Of a stretch of DNA of 44,271 nucleotides, positions 14,995-23,514 are shown in pieces; within the stretch, counting starts at the first letter, position 1, and each line of letters begins with the position of its first letter. Under the pieces are notes generated by a model. That model had not been told where the DNA came from, did not search any database, and saw nothing but the letters and a program-made list of their open reading frames with translations. The position numbers and the translations under genes are program-made. The DNA is from Candidatus Magasanikbacteria bacterium CG1_02_32_51 (GTDB taxonomy: Bacteria; Patescibacteriota; Patescibacteriia; Magasanikbacterales; UBA922): the NCBI GenBank assembly GCA_001871435.1, contig MNVC01000045.1:1-44271 (forward strand), in the 5' to 3' direction.

Positions 14995-15098
14995 TTGAAA
15001 CCATCGAGACCCCAACGTTATACCCCGCCCTTCGCGAAAGGCGGGGCTAACCTCAGCCAGAGGCTAATCAGCCTCTGGCTGAAACTGAGCTACTGGCC
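14995..15098 (-). pseudogene. tRNA-Ile-derived copy with inserted palindromes (right copy)
   Basis: It has the same D-loop hairpin (15053-15082) and anticodon-arm palindrome (15023-15046) as the left copy, identical over 15006-15094. It keeps the 5' acceptor half (GGCCAGTAGCTC on the minus strand) but has a decayed T arm and lacks the 3' acceptor half. The two copies are therefore truncated at opposite ends, with the intact tRNA between them. Confidence 0.75.
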
Positions 15099-15124
15099 TT
15101 CTTTTATTAATTTTGAGTTTTTTT

Positions 15125-15150
15125 CGCCCAAGGCGGACCCGCCTTGGGCG
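15125..15150. repeat. GC-rich perfect palindrome
   Basis: A 12-bp stem (CGCCCAAGGCGG / CCGCCTTGGGCG) with a two-base loop, between the right tRNA copy and the rluD promoter. The words GCCCAAGGCGG recur at 17426-17440. Confidence 0.8.
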
Positions 15151-15180
15151 GGGAACCAAGTAGAGTATAGCAGAAAACTC

Positions 15181-15210
15181 TTGTTTTTTCAAGTCTTTTG
15201 GGTTATACTC
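15181..15210 (+). promoter_or_regulatory. Promoter of the pseudouridine synthase gene
   Basis: TTGTTT (15181-15186), 18 bases, TATACT (15205-15210). The expected start near 15217-15220 coincides with the ATG at 15220, which implies a leaderless message and supports that start. Confidence 0.6.
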
Positions 15211-15219
15211 ATGTTACTT

Positions 15220-16194
15220 ATGAAAAATACTAAAAATAGACAAATTTTCCCAGTTCCAGAAGATAAACGTGCTGAGCGTTTAGATGTTTTTTTGGCTGAA
15301 CAGACAGCTATAAGTCGTTCACAAATTCAGAAGATGATTATCTTAGGACAAGTGACTATTGATGGTAGAACTCCAAAAAAAGCTGGAGAAAGGCTTACCT
15401 CAGTCAAAAATGTTGAAGTAATAGATTTGTCAGAAAAATCACAATCTAGTAAAAAAACAAATAAAAAATTACCCAAACTAGAAATATTAGGAGAAACCAA
15501 AGATTATATTGTGGTCAACAAACCAGCTGGAATTCTTGTTCATCCAACTCAAGCAGGTGAAACAAATACTCTTAGTAATATTTTGGTTGATAAATATCCA
15601 GAAATAAAAAAAATAGGGGATAACGAAGTACGACCAGGTATTGTTCATCGTTTGGATAAAGATGCTTCTGGAGTGTTGATTGTGGCTCGTAATCAAAAAA
15701 GTTTTTCTAGTTTAAAAAGACAGTTTCAAGAAAGACAAATAGATAAAGTATATAGTGTTTTGGTTTATGGAGAATTTAACAAAGATTATAACACTATAGA
15801 TTTTGAAATTGACCGAGGTGATGATGGTCGGATGGTATCTAGACCAAAAATAGACAAAATGAAATTAAGAAATATTACCAAAATTCAAGATGGTAAAGAA
15901 GCTTTGACTGAATATTGGGTAGAAAAAAAATACAAAAGATTTACTTTACTAAAGGTTAAAATACATACTGGTAGAACACATCAAATTAGAGTTCATATGT
16001 TTGCCATTGGTCATCCTGTTGTAGGAGATAGACTTTATATCAACAAAAAACTTATCAAAAAAAGTGATCAAGAATTGAATAGATTATTTTTGCATGCTAA
16101 ACATCTTGAATTTACAGATTTGCAAGGTAAGCGTGTTAGTTTTGACAAAAATATTCCAGTTGAATTGAAAAATTATTTAAAAAATTTAGTTTAA
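15220..16194 (+). CDS. rluD: RluD-family 23S rRNA pseudouridine synthase
   Basis: A 324-residue enzyme converting uridines in 23S rRNA to pseudouridine. An S4 RNA-binding domain comes first (AERLDVFLAEQTAISRSQIQ), then the RluA-type catalytic domain. The catalytic Asp lies in VRPGIVHRLDKDASGVLIVA, with YIVVNKPAGILVHPT before it and GRTHQIRVHM and GHPVVGD after it. The frame stays open back to 14995, but that upstream part only reads through the damaged tRNA copy. The ATG at 15220 (or 15211) follows a -10 box directly and begins the family-like sequence. No stop-coupled neighbour; a dispersed inverted repeat separates it from the guanylate kinase gene. Confidence 0.9.
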   Translation: MKNTKNRQIFPVPEDKRAERLDVFLAEQTAISRSQIQKMIILGQVTIDGRTPKKAGERLTSVKNVEVIDLSEKSQSSKKTNKKLPKLEILGETKDYIVVNKPAGILVHPTQAGETNTLSNILVDKYPEIKKIGDNEVRPGIVHRLDKDASGVLIVARNQKSFSSLKRQFQERQIDKVYSVLVYGEFNKDYNTIDFEIDRGDDGRMVSRPKIDKMKLRNITKIQDGKEALTEYWVEKKYKRFTLLKVKIHTGRTHQIRVHMFAIGHPVVGDRLYINKKLIKKSDQELNRLFLHAKHLEFTDLQGKRVSFDKNIPVELKNYLKNLV

Positions 16195-16213
16195 AAATAA
16201 ACCAATTATATTC

Positions 16214-16266
16214 GTCATCCCGAGCGGAATGAATGAACGATAGTGAATGAATGTAGTCGGGATGAC
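16214..16266. repeat. GTCATCCCGA...TCGGGATGAC inverted repeat
   Basis: A perfect 10-bp terminal inverted repeat (16214-16223 with 16257-16266) around a centre containing two GAATGAATG words. It resembles the dispersed GTCATCCCGAGC-type repeats found in many bacteria. Confidence 0.65.
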
Positions 16267-16301
16267 TAATTTAAAAGCTATTCTTCTTTAAAACATTTTT
16301 T

Positions 16302-16892
16302 ATGGAAAAACCATATTCTATTATCATTATTTCTGGACCATCGGGGGTAGGGGAAGATAGTATCATCGAAAAATTATCAGATAGAATTGTTTTAGAAAGA
16401 GTAGTAACAACCACAACTAGGCCAATGCGTCCTGGTGAGACTGAAGGTCATCCATATTTTTTTATTAACAAAGAAGAATTTTTGGAAAAAGTGAAAAGTA
16501 AAAAATTTTTTGAACATGCAGAGGAATACAATGGACATCTCTATGGTGTAACTTTTGATGAATTGAGAAGGGTAGAAAATAGTAAAAAAGTAGGTATTTG
16601 GAAAATAGAATACAAAGGAGTAATCAAAGCCAAGAAATTGATATCAAACATCGTTGCCATATTTATAAATGCCCCATTGGATGTGTTAGAAAGTCGTATT
16701 AGACGTCGTGACAAAGCCGATGATGCCTATGTGGCAGAGAGGATGAAATACACCAAAGAATGGCTAAAATATCGTAATATCTATGACTACGAAGTAGAAA
16801 ATACCGAAGGACGATTGCTTGAATCAGTGGATAAAGTTGAAAGTCTGATTAGAGACCTCTTTCCTCTTGACAAAAAGGGAAAAATTTTGTAA
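16302..16892 (+). CDS. gmk: Guanylate kinase-like protein with altered P-loop
   Basis: A 196-residue protein with the guanylate kinase fold, which phosphorylates GMP to GDP. The GMP-binding region is well kept (VTTTTRPMRPGETEGHPYFF, then FFEHAEEYNGHLYGV) and the lid is ESRIRRRDKADDAYVAERM. The P-loop reads GPSGVGEDS at residues 12-20: Glu18 stands where the ATP-binding lysine of GxxGxGK[ST] is expected, and Asp19 follows. The related PhnN kinases have GKDS here, so only the Lys is lost relative to them. The protein could be a variant kinase or one with altered nucleotide binding. It precedes rplS by 84 bases. Confidence 0.82.
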   Translation: MEKPYSIIIISGPSGVGEDSIIEKLSDRIVLERVVTTTTRPMRPGETEGHPYFFINKEEFLEKVKSKKFFEHAEEYNGHLYGVTFDELRRVENSKKVGIWKIEYKGVIKAKKLISNIVAIFINAPLDVLESRIRRRDKADDAYVAERMKYTKEWLKYRNIYDYEVENTEGRLLESVDKVESLIRDLFPLDKKGKIL

Positions 16893-16935
16893 AATGTCTC
16901 TGCAATTCAAATTTAGATTATTATAAATTCTGTAT

Positions 16936-16956
16936 GTTGGAGTAAATACTACCAAC
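16936..16956 (+). promoter_or_regulatory. Small leader hairpin before rplS
   Basis: GTTGG and AGTA pair with TACT and CCAAC, with a one-base bulge, 20 bases before the ATG. It could be an autoregulatory ribosomal-protein leader, but it is small and the evidence is weak. Confidence 0.3.
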
Positions 16957-16976
16957 CTCTCATAAAATAAAATAAT

Positions 16977-17378
16977 ATGTCCAAAGAAATCAAAGACATC
17001 CGAGATGAAATCAAGTCAGGAATGATTGTCAGAGTTCATCAAAAAATAAAGGAAACAAATGCTAAAGGAGAAGAAAAAGAGCGTATTCAAATTTATGAAG
17101 GAATGGTAATTGCTGTCAAACATGGCAAAGAATCTGGTGCTACCATGACTGTTCGTAAAGTATCTGATGGCATTGGTGTAGAAAAGATTTACCCTGTCTT
17201 TTCCCCAGTTATTGACAAGATTGAGCTAGTTCGTCAAATGAAAGTAACACAATCTCGTCCATATTTCTTACGAACTTACAAGAAAAAATTGAAAGAAGTA
17301 AAACAAGAAAATGGCAAAGAAGTAAAAAAAGAAAAAATTGTAGCTAAAAAGGAAGAAACAAAAGTTGAAGCTAAATAA
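16977..17378 (+). CDS. rplS: Ribosomal protein bL19
   Basis: A 133-residue large-subunit ribosomal protein that sits at the 30S-50S interface. The core (residues 1-100) shows the family pattern: IKSGMIVRVHQKIKE, RIQIYEGMVIAVKHG, TMTVRKVSDGIGVEKIYPVFSPVIDKIELV and the ending RPYFLR. After residue 105 there is a 28-residue Lys/Glu-rich tail, longer than in typical bL19 (about 115 residues). Such charged tails occur on several Patescibacteria ribosomal proteins. A clear intrinsic terminator follows 14 bases after the stop. Confidence 0.95.
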   Translation: MSKEIKDIRDEIKSGMIVRVHQKIKETNAKGEEKERIQIYEGMVIAVKHGKESGATMTVRKVSDGIGVEKIYPVFSPVIDKIELVRQMKVTQSRPYFLRTYKKKLKEVKQENGKEVKKEKIVAKKEETKVEAK

Positions 17379-17391
17379 TTTTGAAAAATTT

Positions 17392-17418
17392 AAAACCACT
17401 CTTCAAGAGTGGTTTTTT
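17392..17418 (+). terminator. Intrinsic terminator of rplS
   Basis: AAACCACTCT (17393-17402) pairs with AGAGTGGTTT (17406-17415) over a 3-base loop, followed by a T run. An A-rich flank on the other side may let it also end the minus-strand gene at 17523. Confidence 0.9.
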
Positions 17419-17425
17419 GTTTGAA

Positions 17426-17440
17426 TCCGCCCAAGGCGGA
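17426..17440. repeat. GC-rich palindrome TCCGCC-CAA-GGCGGA
   Basis: A perfect 6-bp stem just after the rplS terminator, sharing its core words with the palindrome at 15125-15150. Confidence 0.6.
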
Positions 17441-17515
17441 CAAGGTTTAATTCTTCATAGCTTCAGCCAGAGGACTGATCAGCCTTGGGCACAATGCTGT
17501 GAGGTAATTCATTAA
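17440..17515 (+). repeat. ACAAGGTTTAATT...TTCATTAA repeat, copy with an inserted palindrome remnant
   Basis: Shares its ends with 26955-26998. Here the loop of the element's own stem (CTTCATAGC with GCTGTGAGG, G-U pairs) holds an extra segment of about 28 bases. That segment resembles the D-loop hairpin of the tRNA-Ile copies (CAGCCAGAGG...CTGATCAGCC). Confidence 0.5.
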
Positions 17516-17522
17516 TTAAAAT

Positions 17523-17804
17523 TTATTTTTGTTCTGCAAGACAAATATGGACTTCAACCCAACCACGATAAGAGTAGGGTGTGCCACCAATTTTTTGGCA
17601 CTCAGCTTCGTCAGTAATTCCTTCGTAGATTTTTACCATATATTGTTCTCGTGGATTAGGACAATAATCGCCACAGGCAAAATGATCAACTATTGGAGGT
17701 TTTTGTATTTCAATTATTTTTGGATTTTGTTTTTTAGGTAAAAATACAAAAATTAAGATAGTTATAATTATTAAACTAATTGTCAAAAAGATTATTTTTT
17801 TCAT
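17523..17804 (-). CDS. Small membrane-anchored or secreted protein of unknown function
   Basis: A 93-residue protein I do not recognise. It begins with a hydrophobic helix (IIFLTISLIIITILIFVFL, residues 4-22) that is a signal peptide or N-terminal anchor. The outer domain of about 65 residues has four cysteines: CGDYC with Pro-rich flanks, one in EAECQK and one in VHICLAE. The pattern PNPREQYMVKIYEGITDEAEC looks like a compact disulfide-bonded domain. It is alone on the minus strand, convergent with rplS. A DsbA-like oxidoreductase encoded at 23515-24240 could oxidise it. Confidence 0.7.
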   Translation of the reverse strand: MKKIIFLTISLIIITILIFVFLPKKQNPKIIEIQKPPIVDHFACGDYCPNPREQYMVKIYEGITDEAECQKIGGTPYSYRGWVEVHICLAEQK

Positions 17805-17863
17805 GAGTTTATTTTATTTATATATCTAATCTTAACACTCTAAAAAACTATTTGCAACTTTTT

Positions 17864-17890
17864 AAAACAGAACTTTTCAGCTCTGTTTTT
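17864..17890. terminator. Terminator-like hairpin
   Basis: AAAACAGA (17864-17871) pairs with TCTGTTTT (17882-17889), and T-rich sequence follows on the plus strand. It may end the minus-strand uvrA operon or read-through from the plus strand; the direction is uncertain. Confidence 0.5.
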
Positions 17891-17971
17891 GTTTATTATA
17901 TCATAGAAAAAATTGAAAGAAATAATTCAAATACAATGTCTTTACTTTTTATAACTAAAAAGTAACAAAAA

Positions 17972-18063
17972 GTTTTGAAGGGGAAAGAACTCGCGTTTTC
18001 TCGTGTAGGTAAGGTCAAAATTCATCTAGCGACGCACGCTCAAACAGCTTTCCCCCTCAAAAT
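17972..18063. repeat. Structured 92-base element of higher GC content
   Basis: A 16-base stem (17972-17987 with 18048-18063, one mismatch, one G-T) encloses about 60 bases richer in GC than its surroundings, including CGACGCACGCTC. I have an impression of similar sequence in other genomes but cannot verify it. It could be a dispersed repeat or a small RNA. Confidence 0.4.
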
Positions 18064-18247
18064 CCCCGGAGTTATTTGATTTTATTTTTTATTTTCACGT
18101 TTTTAGTGCTATAAAGATAAAAAATCATGAAAAATAGGGATTTTCACGATTATTATTTAGTAAAGTGCGTTTTTTGTTCATTACTTTCTAATTATTAGGA
18201 ATTTTTAGATGTTTGAGTTGTTGCATTTTTTGCAATAATTCAAAACT

Positions 18248-19090
18248 TTATGACAAAGTTTTTTTTGTTTTTTTGTTAGCTAAAAAATTTTCACCAGTTA
18301 CTATAGATTTACCAGTTTTTTGTTCCAAAGCTCTGCGAGCATCTTTGGCTATTTTGCCACCTTTTTTGGCAGGCACTTTGTTTTGTTCTAATCCTTCTGC
18401 CTTGGTATGATCAGCAATTTGACGAGTAGATAATTCTGCTAGAGCTGTGAAAATCAACTCGGCTTCAGTCATGTGATCTCGTAGATTTTGAGTTTTGAGT
18501 CCTTTCAAATTTTTGTGATCTTTCACTGACAATTCTGACCACTCTTGATGAATAATATTGGTTAGTATGGCAAACTCGTCGCCTTTTTTTACACCATGAT
18601 CACTCCAATAGTCAGTCAACTTGTTTCTGGTTTCTTGCCTCATCATTCTTTGTTGGATCCATTTGGTGCTTCTACCTTGTTTTTGCCAATATTCACGTGA
18701 ACGGTTGAGAGCTTTTTCTGGATCTATCATTTCTTGCATCCTTTCATAACCAACTTTGGCGAGCCAAAGTTTGATTGGTTCGGCTTTTTTGCTAGGTATA
18801 GATTGAATTAGCCTCAACAAAGTTTCGACATCAGCGACGTCTGTCTCTCTCATTTTGCTGTCTTGAGCTACTATTTTCAACCGGTGACAATTTGTCACCA
18901 CTTCACTTCCTTCTTGTTTCAGACGTTCAGATAGTTTATTCCAATATTTTCTGGCAGTTTGATAATCAAATTGTTCAGTGAGAATAGCTACAATATCCAC
19001 AACTGAAAAATACCATATTTCTTTTTTTTCATCATAAATACGACGGACTTTGAAATTTTCAAAGATAGACAAGGAAGTTTTATTTTTCAT
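18248..19090 (-). CDS. BRO-N / DinD-like protein (phage antirepressor family)
   Basis: A 280-residue protein. The N-terminal 110 residues resemble the BRO/antirepressor DNA-binding domain (VRRIYDEKKEIWYFSVVDIV, ending in the ETLLRLIQSIPSKKAEPIKLWLA segment). The C-terminal part resembles DNA-damage-inducible protein D: NLRDHMTEAELIFTALAELS, TRQIADHTKAEGLEQNK, GGKIAKDARRALEQKTGKS and IVTGENF. The role of DinD in Escherichia coli is linked to the SOS response and RecA; BRO domains come from phages. It begins 13 bases after the uvrA stop on the same strand, so it is the last gene of that operon. A damage-related role is inferred. There are no other phage genes nearby. Confidence 0.78.
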   Translation of the reverse strand: MKNKTSLSIFENFKVRRIYDEKKEIWYFSVVDIVAILTEQFDYQTARKYWNKLSERLKQEGSEVVTNCHRLKIVAQDSKMRETDVADVETLLRLIQSIPSKKAEPIKLWLAKVGYERMQEMIDPEKALNRSREYWQKQGRSTKWIQQRMMRQETRNKLTDYWSDHGVKKGDEFAILTNIIHQEWSELSVKDHKNLKGLKTQNLRDHMTEAELIFTALAELSTRQIADHTKAEGLEQNKVPAKKGGKIAKDARRALEQKTGKSIVTGENFLANKKTKKTLS

Positions 19091-19103
19091 ATATTTTTTA
19101 ATT

Positions 19104-21932
19104 CTACAAAATATTCTTCAAATACTTTCCAGTCCAACTTCTTTTCACTTTTATTACATCATTGACTACACCTTGTGCTACAACTTCGCCACCTTCTTTG
19201 CCACCCTCAGGGCCTAAATCAATAATCCAATCACTAGATTTGATAATGTCTAGATTGTGTTCAATAATAAGTACAGTATTGCCTTTGTCCACTAGTTGAT
19301 TCAAGACATGTAAAAGTTTTTTGATATCTTCAAAATGTAGACCAGTACTTGGTTCATCAAGAATATAAAGAGTCTTGCCAGTTGAGCGACGAGAAAGCTC
19401 AGTAGATAGTTTGATACGTTGGGCCTCACCACCGGAGAGAGTGGTGGCTGGCTGACCAAGTTGTAAATAACCTAGTCCGACATTGCGGAGGATTTGCAAT
19501 TTCTCAGCAATGTTTTTGTTGTGCATGAAGAATTTGTAGGATTCCTCTACAGTCATATTGAGAATTTCAGCAATGTTTTTTTCTTTGTAGTGAATTTCAA
19601 GAACGTCTTTGGTATATCTGGTGCCATGACATTCATTACACTCTACATAAACATCATTCAAAAAATGCATAGGAATAGTGACATAGCCTTCGCCACCACA
19701 AGCTTCACAGCGTCCATCACCCTTCACATTGAAACTAAAAGTACCAGCACTATAGCTAAACATTTTTGACTCTGGTAGTTCAGAAAACAAATCGCGGATG
19801 AGAGTAAATATTCCCGTATAAGTAGCAGGATTACTACGAGGAGTACGACCAATGGGAGTTTGGTCAATAGTAATAACTTTGTCAATATTACTTAGCCCTT
19901 TGATAGCTTTGTGTAGACCTGGTTCATCTTTGGCACGATAAAATCTTTTGGATAATTCTTTACTCAAAATATCAAGAATAAGTGTAGATTTGCCAGAGCC
20001 AGAGACACCAGTAATACTAACCAGTTTGCCAAGAGGAATTTTTACTTCAATATTTTTCAAATTGTTGGCTTTGGCTCCTTGAATAATTATTTCTTTGCCA
20101 TTGCCTTGGCGAGGTTTTTTGGGAATATCTATTTTTTCTTTTTTGCTCAAATAGCGTCCAGTCATAGATTTACCATCTTTTTTGACTTGAGCTGGTGTAC
20201 CACAAGCCATTATTTCACCACCATATTCACCAGCACCAGGACCAATATCAATGAGATAATCAGCGGCTTCCATAATAGCTCGATCATGCTCAACTACGAT
20301 TACAGTATTACCAGAGTCGCGCAAAGATTTCAGAGTTTCAATCAGTTTATCATTGTCTTTTGGATGTAGACCAATAGAAGGTTCATCAAGAATATAGATG
20401 ATGCCAGATAATCCTGCTGATAGTTGAGTAGAAAGACGGACTCTTTGAGATTCACCACCAGATAGTGTACTGACTGAACGATCAAGAGTAATGTAACTAA
20501 GACCAACTTTGTTGATGTGGTCTAGTCTGCGTTTGATTTCTTTGGCAATAGAAGTAGCTACTTCTTGTTCTTTGATATCTAATTTTTTTAGAATGTCAGA
20601 TTTTTTATTTTCAATACTAGTAAAGAAAGCTAGAGCTTCACTAATACTCATTTCCACAATATCTGAAATACTAAGATCAACAATTTTAACATAAAGACTT
20701 GCTTCTTTCAGTCTTTTCTTGTTGCAAACTGAACAAGATTTTTCGTGCATGTAAGCTTCAATTTCTTTTTTGACATATTCAGATTTACTAGTCAAATATT
20801 TGTTGGTAAGATTTGGTATGACACCCTCGTAAATGGTTTTCTTGCCGTTGAGATCATATTCTTGACCATCTGTGCCATACAAAAGTATAGACATTATTTT
20901 TTGAGATAGTTGTTCAACAGGAGTATCTATTGAAAATTCGTGAGTCTCAGCTACTTTGGTGATCAGTTCTTGGTAGTGTGTTTGATTACCAACTAATCTA
21001 GTCCATGGTTGGACTGCACCTTCAGCAAGCGTGAGTTTTGGGTTTGGTATGACAAGATCAGCATCTACCTCTAGAGTTTTGCCAAGACCAGTACAGCGTG
21101 GACAAGCACCATAAGGACTATTGAAACTGAAAGTGCGTGGTTCAACAGCTTTGAAGGTGCCAGCACATTGGCTACACATTGGTATTTCTGAATAGCTGAT
21201 TGTTTCATCTTTGTCTCCATCGTATAATTTTGCAAAACCATTGGAATAATCAAGAGCCTTTTCAATATGAGCAGACAAATCACTAGCTGGAATCTCACTT
21301 AGTTTGTCAATCAAAATATCTATGTCATAGAGATAAATAGGGTTGAATTTGAAATTACTTAGATTTTTTATTTGAACTTTGACGCCATTAATCAACAAAT
21401 TACTATAGCCAGTCTTTTCTATTTTTATTTTCAAATTTTTCAAATTTATTTTTTGTTGACGGATGACAGGGGAGAGAAGTAACAGGGCTGGATTTTTTTT
21501 CTTTTGTTTACGAATTTCTTCAATAATTCTGCCTTTATTGAAAAAGTCCACAGGGATGTGGCACTTCGGACACCATTGTTTGCCAATGCGCGCGAAAAGT
21601 AACCTCAAGTAATCATAGATTTCGGTAGTAGTGCCGACAGTAGATCTAGGATTTTTGGCAAAGTTTCTTTGGTTGATGGCGATAGTAGGGGACAAACCTT
21701 GGATCTCGTCAACATCTGGTTTGTCTTGCATATCCATAAATTGTCTGGCATAAGCATTGAGACTCTCAGCGTAGCGACGTTGACCCTCGGCATAAATAGT
21801 ATCAAAAGCCAGAGAGGACTTTCCTGATCCGGAAAGTCCGGTGATGATTGTGAGTTTGTTTTTTGGTATTTCAACTGATACATTTTTCAAGTTGTGGACT
21901 CGGGCGTTGATAACTTTTATTTTGTCTGGCAT
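19104..21932 (-). CDS. uvrA: Excinuclease ABC subunit A
   Basis: The damage-scanning ATPase of nucleotide excision repair, 942 residues as expected. It contains two ABC ATPase modules. The first Walker A is [20 protein letters not shown] near residue 32, with signature [15 protein letters not shown] and Walker [14 protein letters not shown]. The second has [31 protein letters not shown] and [13 protein letters not shown]. Two zinc modules are visible (CSVCNKKRL and [16 protein letters not shown]...CNECHGTRY), as well as [21 protein letters not shown]. It lies 40 bases after the pilin-like gene and 13 before the BRO/DinD-like gene, in one minus-strand run. No UvrB or UvrC gene is in the window. 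Confidence 0.98.
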   Translation of the reverse strand: MPDKIKVINARVHNLKNVSVEIPKNKLTIITGLSGSGKSSLAFDTIYAEGQRRYAESLNAYARQFMDMQDKPDVDEIQGLSPTIAINQRNFAKNPRSTVGTTTEIYDYLRLLFARIGKQWCPKCHIPVDFFNKGRIIEEIRKQKKKNPALLLLSPVIRQQKINLKNLKIKIEKTGYSNLLINGVKVQIKNLSNFKFNPIYLYDIDILIDKLSEIPASDLSAHIEKALDYSNGFAKLYDGDKDETISYSEIPMCSQCAGTFKAVEPRTFSFNSPYGACPRCTGLGKTLEVDADLVIPNPKLTLAEGAVQPWTRLVGNQTHYQELITKVAETHEFSIDTPVEQLSQKIMSILLYGTDGQEYDLNGKKTIYEGVIPNLTNKYLTSKSEYVKKEIEAYMHEKSCSVCNKKRLKEASLYVKIVDLSISDIVEMSISEALAFFTSIENKKSDILKKLDIKEQEVATSIAKEIKRRLDHINKVGLSYITLDRSVSTLSGGESQRVRLSTQLSAGLSGIIYILDEPSIGLHPKDNDKLIETLKSLRDSGNTVIVVEHDRAIMEAADYLIDIGPGAGEYGGEIMACGTPAQVKKDGKSMTGRYLSKKEKIDIPKKPRQGNGKEIIIQGAKANNLKNIEVKIPLGKLVSITGVSGSGKSTLILDILSKELSKRFYRAKDEPGLHKAIKGLSNIDKVITIDQTPIGRTPRSNPATYTGIFTLIRDLFSELPESKMFSYSAGTFSFNVKGDGRCEACGGEGYVTIPMHFLNDVYVECNECHGTRYTKDVLEIHYKEKNIAEILNMTVEESYKFFMHNKNIAEKLQILRNVGLGYLQLGQPATTLSGGEAQRIKLSTELSRRSTGKTLYILDEPSTGLHFEDIKKLLHVLNQLVDKGNTVLIIEHNLDIIKSSDWIIDLGPEGGKEGGEVVAQGVVNDVIKVKRSWTGKYLKNIL

Positions 21933-21972
21933 ATTTGTTTTAGTTTTGTTTATGGCGTTAGTTTCTATTTAC

Positions 21973-23508
21973 TTATTTTGGTGGGGAATAGCCAAATTTT
22001 GCATAACATCTGGTAAAGTCAGATAGATTATCCACATCACATATCTTGTCTATATCAATATGAAAATAAATACCTTTTTTTAGTTCCTCAGCTTTTATCA
22101 AGTATTTGTCTATAATATTTTTTGAGAGGACTTGAGCTGCTGGTTTTGCATATGGTTTTAGAGCAATGTTAAGGGCTGGGCTTAAGAAAAAATCAGTCAT
22201 AGAAATACCCGTACCAGTGGAGATAAAAAGATCATCCTCTAGATCATCCCCATCATCAGCTAGATCTATTGCTTGTCCTGTTGCCCTATCAATACCAAAA
22301 TAATGTTCATCATTATTGAAAGATCCTTCTTCGTTGATAGAGAGAAAAAGTACAAAACCTTTGATTTCGCCGTCTCCACTACAGTAGTTATGGTTTATTT
22401 TTGATGGTGGTATAATTGAGAAAAACTCTTGAATTAGTTTGTCACTATTTATGTAGATTTCTTCGCTAGGATCTTTGGTGTCTATACTTAAATCTTCAAG
22501 TTTACCATTTTTACATACAGCTTTTATGTCTATATCATTTTTACCATCATCCGTTAGCCATTTCCATTCCCATCCTTCACCAAATACAGTACTTAAAATA
22601 ATGGCTAAAGTATTTTTTTGAACGAAGTTGTCTGTAACAGATGAAGAATAGACAATACCAGCTATATTGGCAGTATTACAGGCTTTACTACTAGCTATTG
22701 GTTTTTGGTAGCAAACTTGTCCATCACTTAGACACGAATTTCCTCCACAAGTCTGTCCACCAGTTTTATTCACATAATAATCATTGCCACAGATTGAAGT
22801 TTTGTCGGCTGTAGTACTATCGGGAATAAAAAATTTTGCACTTGCCAAATCTGTGGGTGGAGTTGTTGCAGATTGATTTTTTGCCAAAGCTATCATGGTA
22901 ACTTTTTTGGGACCTTGATCCAAACTTTCACAATTTACTGGAGCAATACCACTAGTATTGATAGCCCAGATACTTGGTAACCTAAGCTCTACCAGATAAG
23001 GATTGATAGTCTTGAGGATTGTAAAAGACAATGCCATGAGTACTAGTCCAGTGATGGCTCCGTAGATTTTTTTCTTGGCTTGGCCGACTGTATCAGAATT
23101 GCCACCAGAAAAAATATACATGACACCGGCGACGATGATGACCATCACGGCAATTACTGAACCGATTATGAAAGCGTATTGATAAATGAATTTTATGAAT
23201 TCACCAATATTACTAAATTTTGTTCTGCCACCAAAAGATATAGAAGTAACAGTCTCTCCGGCCGGTAAACAAAAACCAATATTTCTACCAGTGAAATCTT
23301 TACCATCAGCTCCTGTTTTACAAGCCTCTTTGGCATCCATATGTAGGTCGGCGCTATAGAATCCACCAATGGCATCAACAGAGCCAAAAGTTTCTCTGAA
23401 TTTTTTACAGTCCTCTTCCAGCCAACATCTTTGGTCTAATGCTGCAAAGCTTGTTTTTGGGATTAACAAAAAAATTAATACTAAAGTGAGAAATATTTTT
23501 TTCTGCAT
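21973..23508 (-). CDS. Secreted VirB2/pilin-like membrane protein with large Cys-rich domain
   Basis: A 511-residue protein. A signal peptide occupies residues 1-22 (cleavage near SFA-A). A Cys-containing segment follows, then two membrane helices at about 110-134 and 148-168 joined by a short polar loop ([14 protein letters not shown]). This paired-helix layout is like VirB2/TrbC pilins and is common in Patescibacteria. The remaining 330 residues are soluble and Cys-rich ([28 protein letters not shown] and others), with no domain I can name. The DsbA-like gene starts immediately upstream (6-base gap), which suggests that it folds this protein. Part of a surface or secretion structure is the best inference. 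Confidence 0.7.
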   Translation of the reverse strand: MQKKIFLTLVLIFLLIPKTSFAALDQRCWLEEDCKKFRETFGSVDAIGGFYSADLHMDAKEACKTGADGKDFTGRNIGFCLPAGETVTSISFGGRTKFSNIGEFIKFIYQYAFIIGSVIAVMVIIVAGVMYIFSGGNSDTVGQAKKKIYGAITGLVLMALSFTILKTINPYLVELRLPSIWAINTSGIAPVNCESLDQGPKKVTMIALAKNQSATTPPTDLASAKFFIPDSTTADKTSICGNDYYVNKTGGQTCGGNSCLSDGQVCYQKPIASSKACNTANIAGIVYSSSVTDNFVQKNTLAIILSTVFGEGWEWKWLTDDGKNDIDIKAVCKNGKLEDLSIDTKDPSEEIYINSDKLIQEFFSIIPPSKINHNYCSGDGEIKGFVLFLSINEEGSFNNDEHYFGIDRATGQAIDLADDGDDLEDDLFISTGTGISMTDFFLSPALNIALKPYAKPAAQVLSKNIIDKYLIKAEELKKGIYFHIDIDKICDVDNLSDFTRCYAKFGYSPPK

Positions 23509-23514
23509 AGTATT

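Larger units (their letters stand above)
17805..18247. other. Gene-free 440-base region with a structured element
   Basis: Between the 93-residue protein gene and the BRO/DinD-like gene. It holds a terminator-like hairpin (17864-17890), a long-stem element (17972-18063), and an imperfect 12-bp hairpin near 18209-18237 (TTGCA-TTTTT-TGCAA core). No convincing open frame is seen. Confidence 0.6.

Noticed and set aside
14761-15098. Group I introns or functional intron-bearing tRNA genes around tRNA-Ile
   Set aside because: The inserts are short perfect palindromes, not intron cores. The anticodon stem is replaced rather than interrupted, and each copy lacks one acceptor half.
14995-15219. An N-terminal extension of the pseudouridine synthase reading back to 14995
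   Set aside because: The extra codons only translate the damaged tRNA copy and a palindrome. The family-like sequence and a promoter -10 box place the start at 15220 (or 15211).
18248-19090. A prophage remnant
   Set aside because: Only one phage-related domain is present, with no integrase, structural genes or attachment sites, and it is placed in an operon with uvrA.
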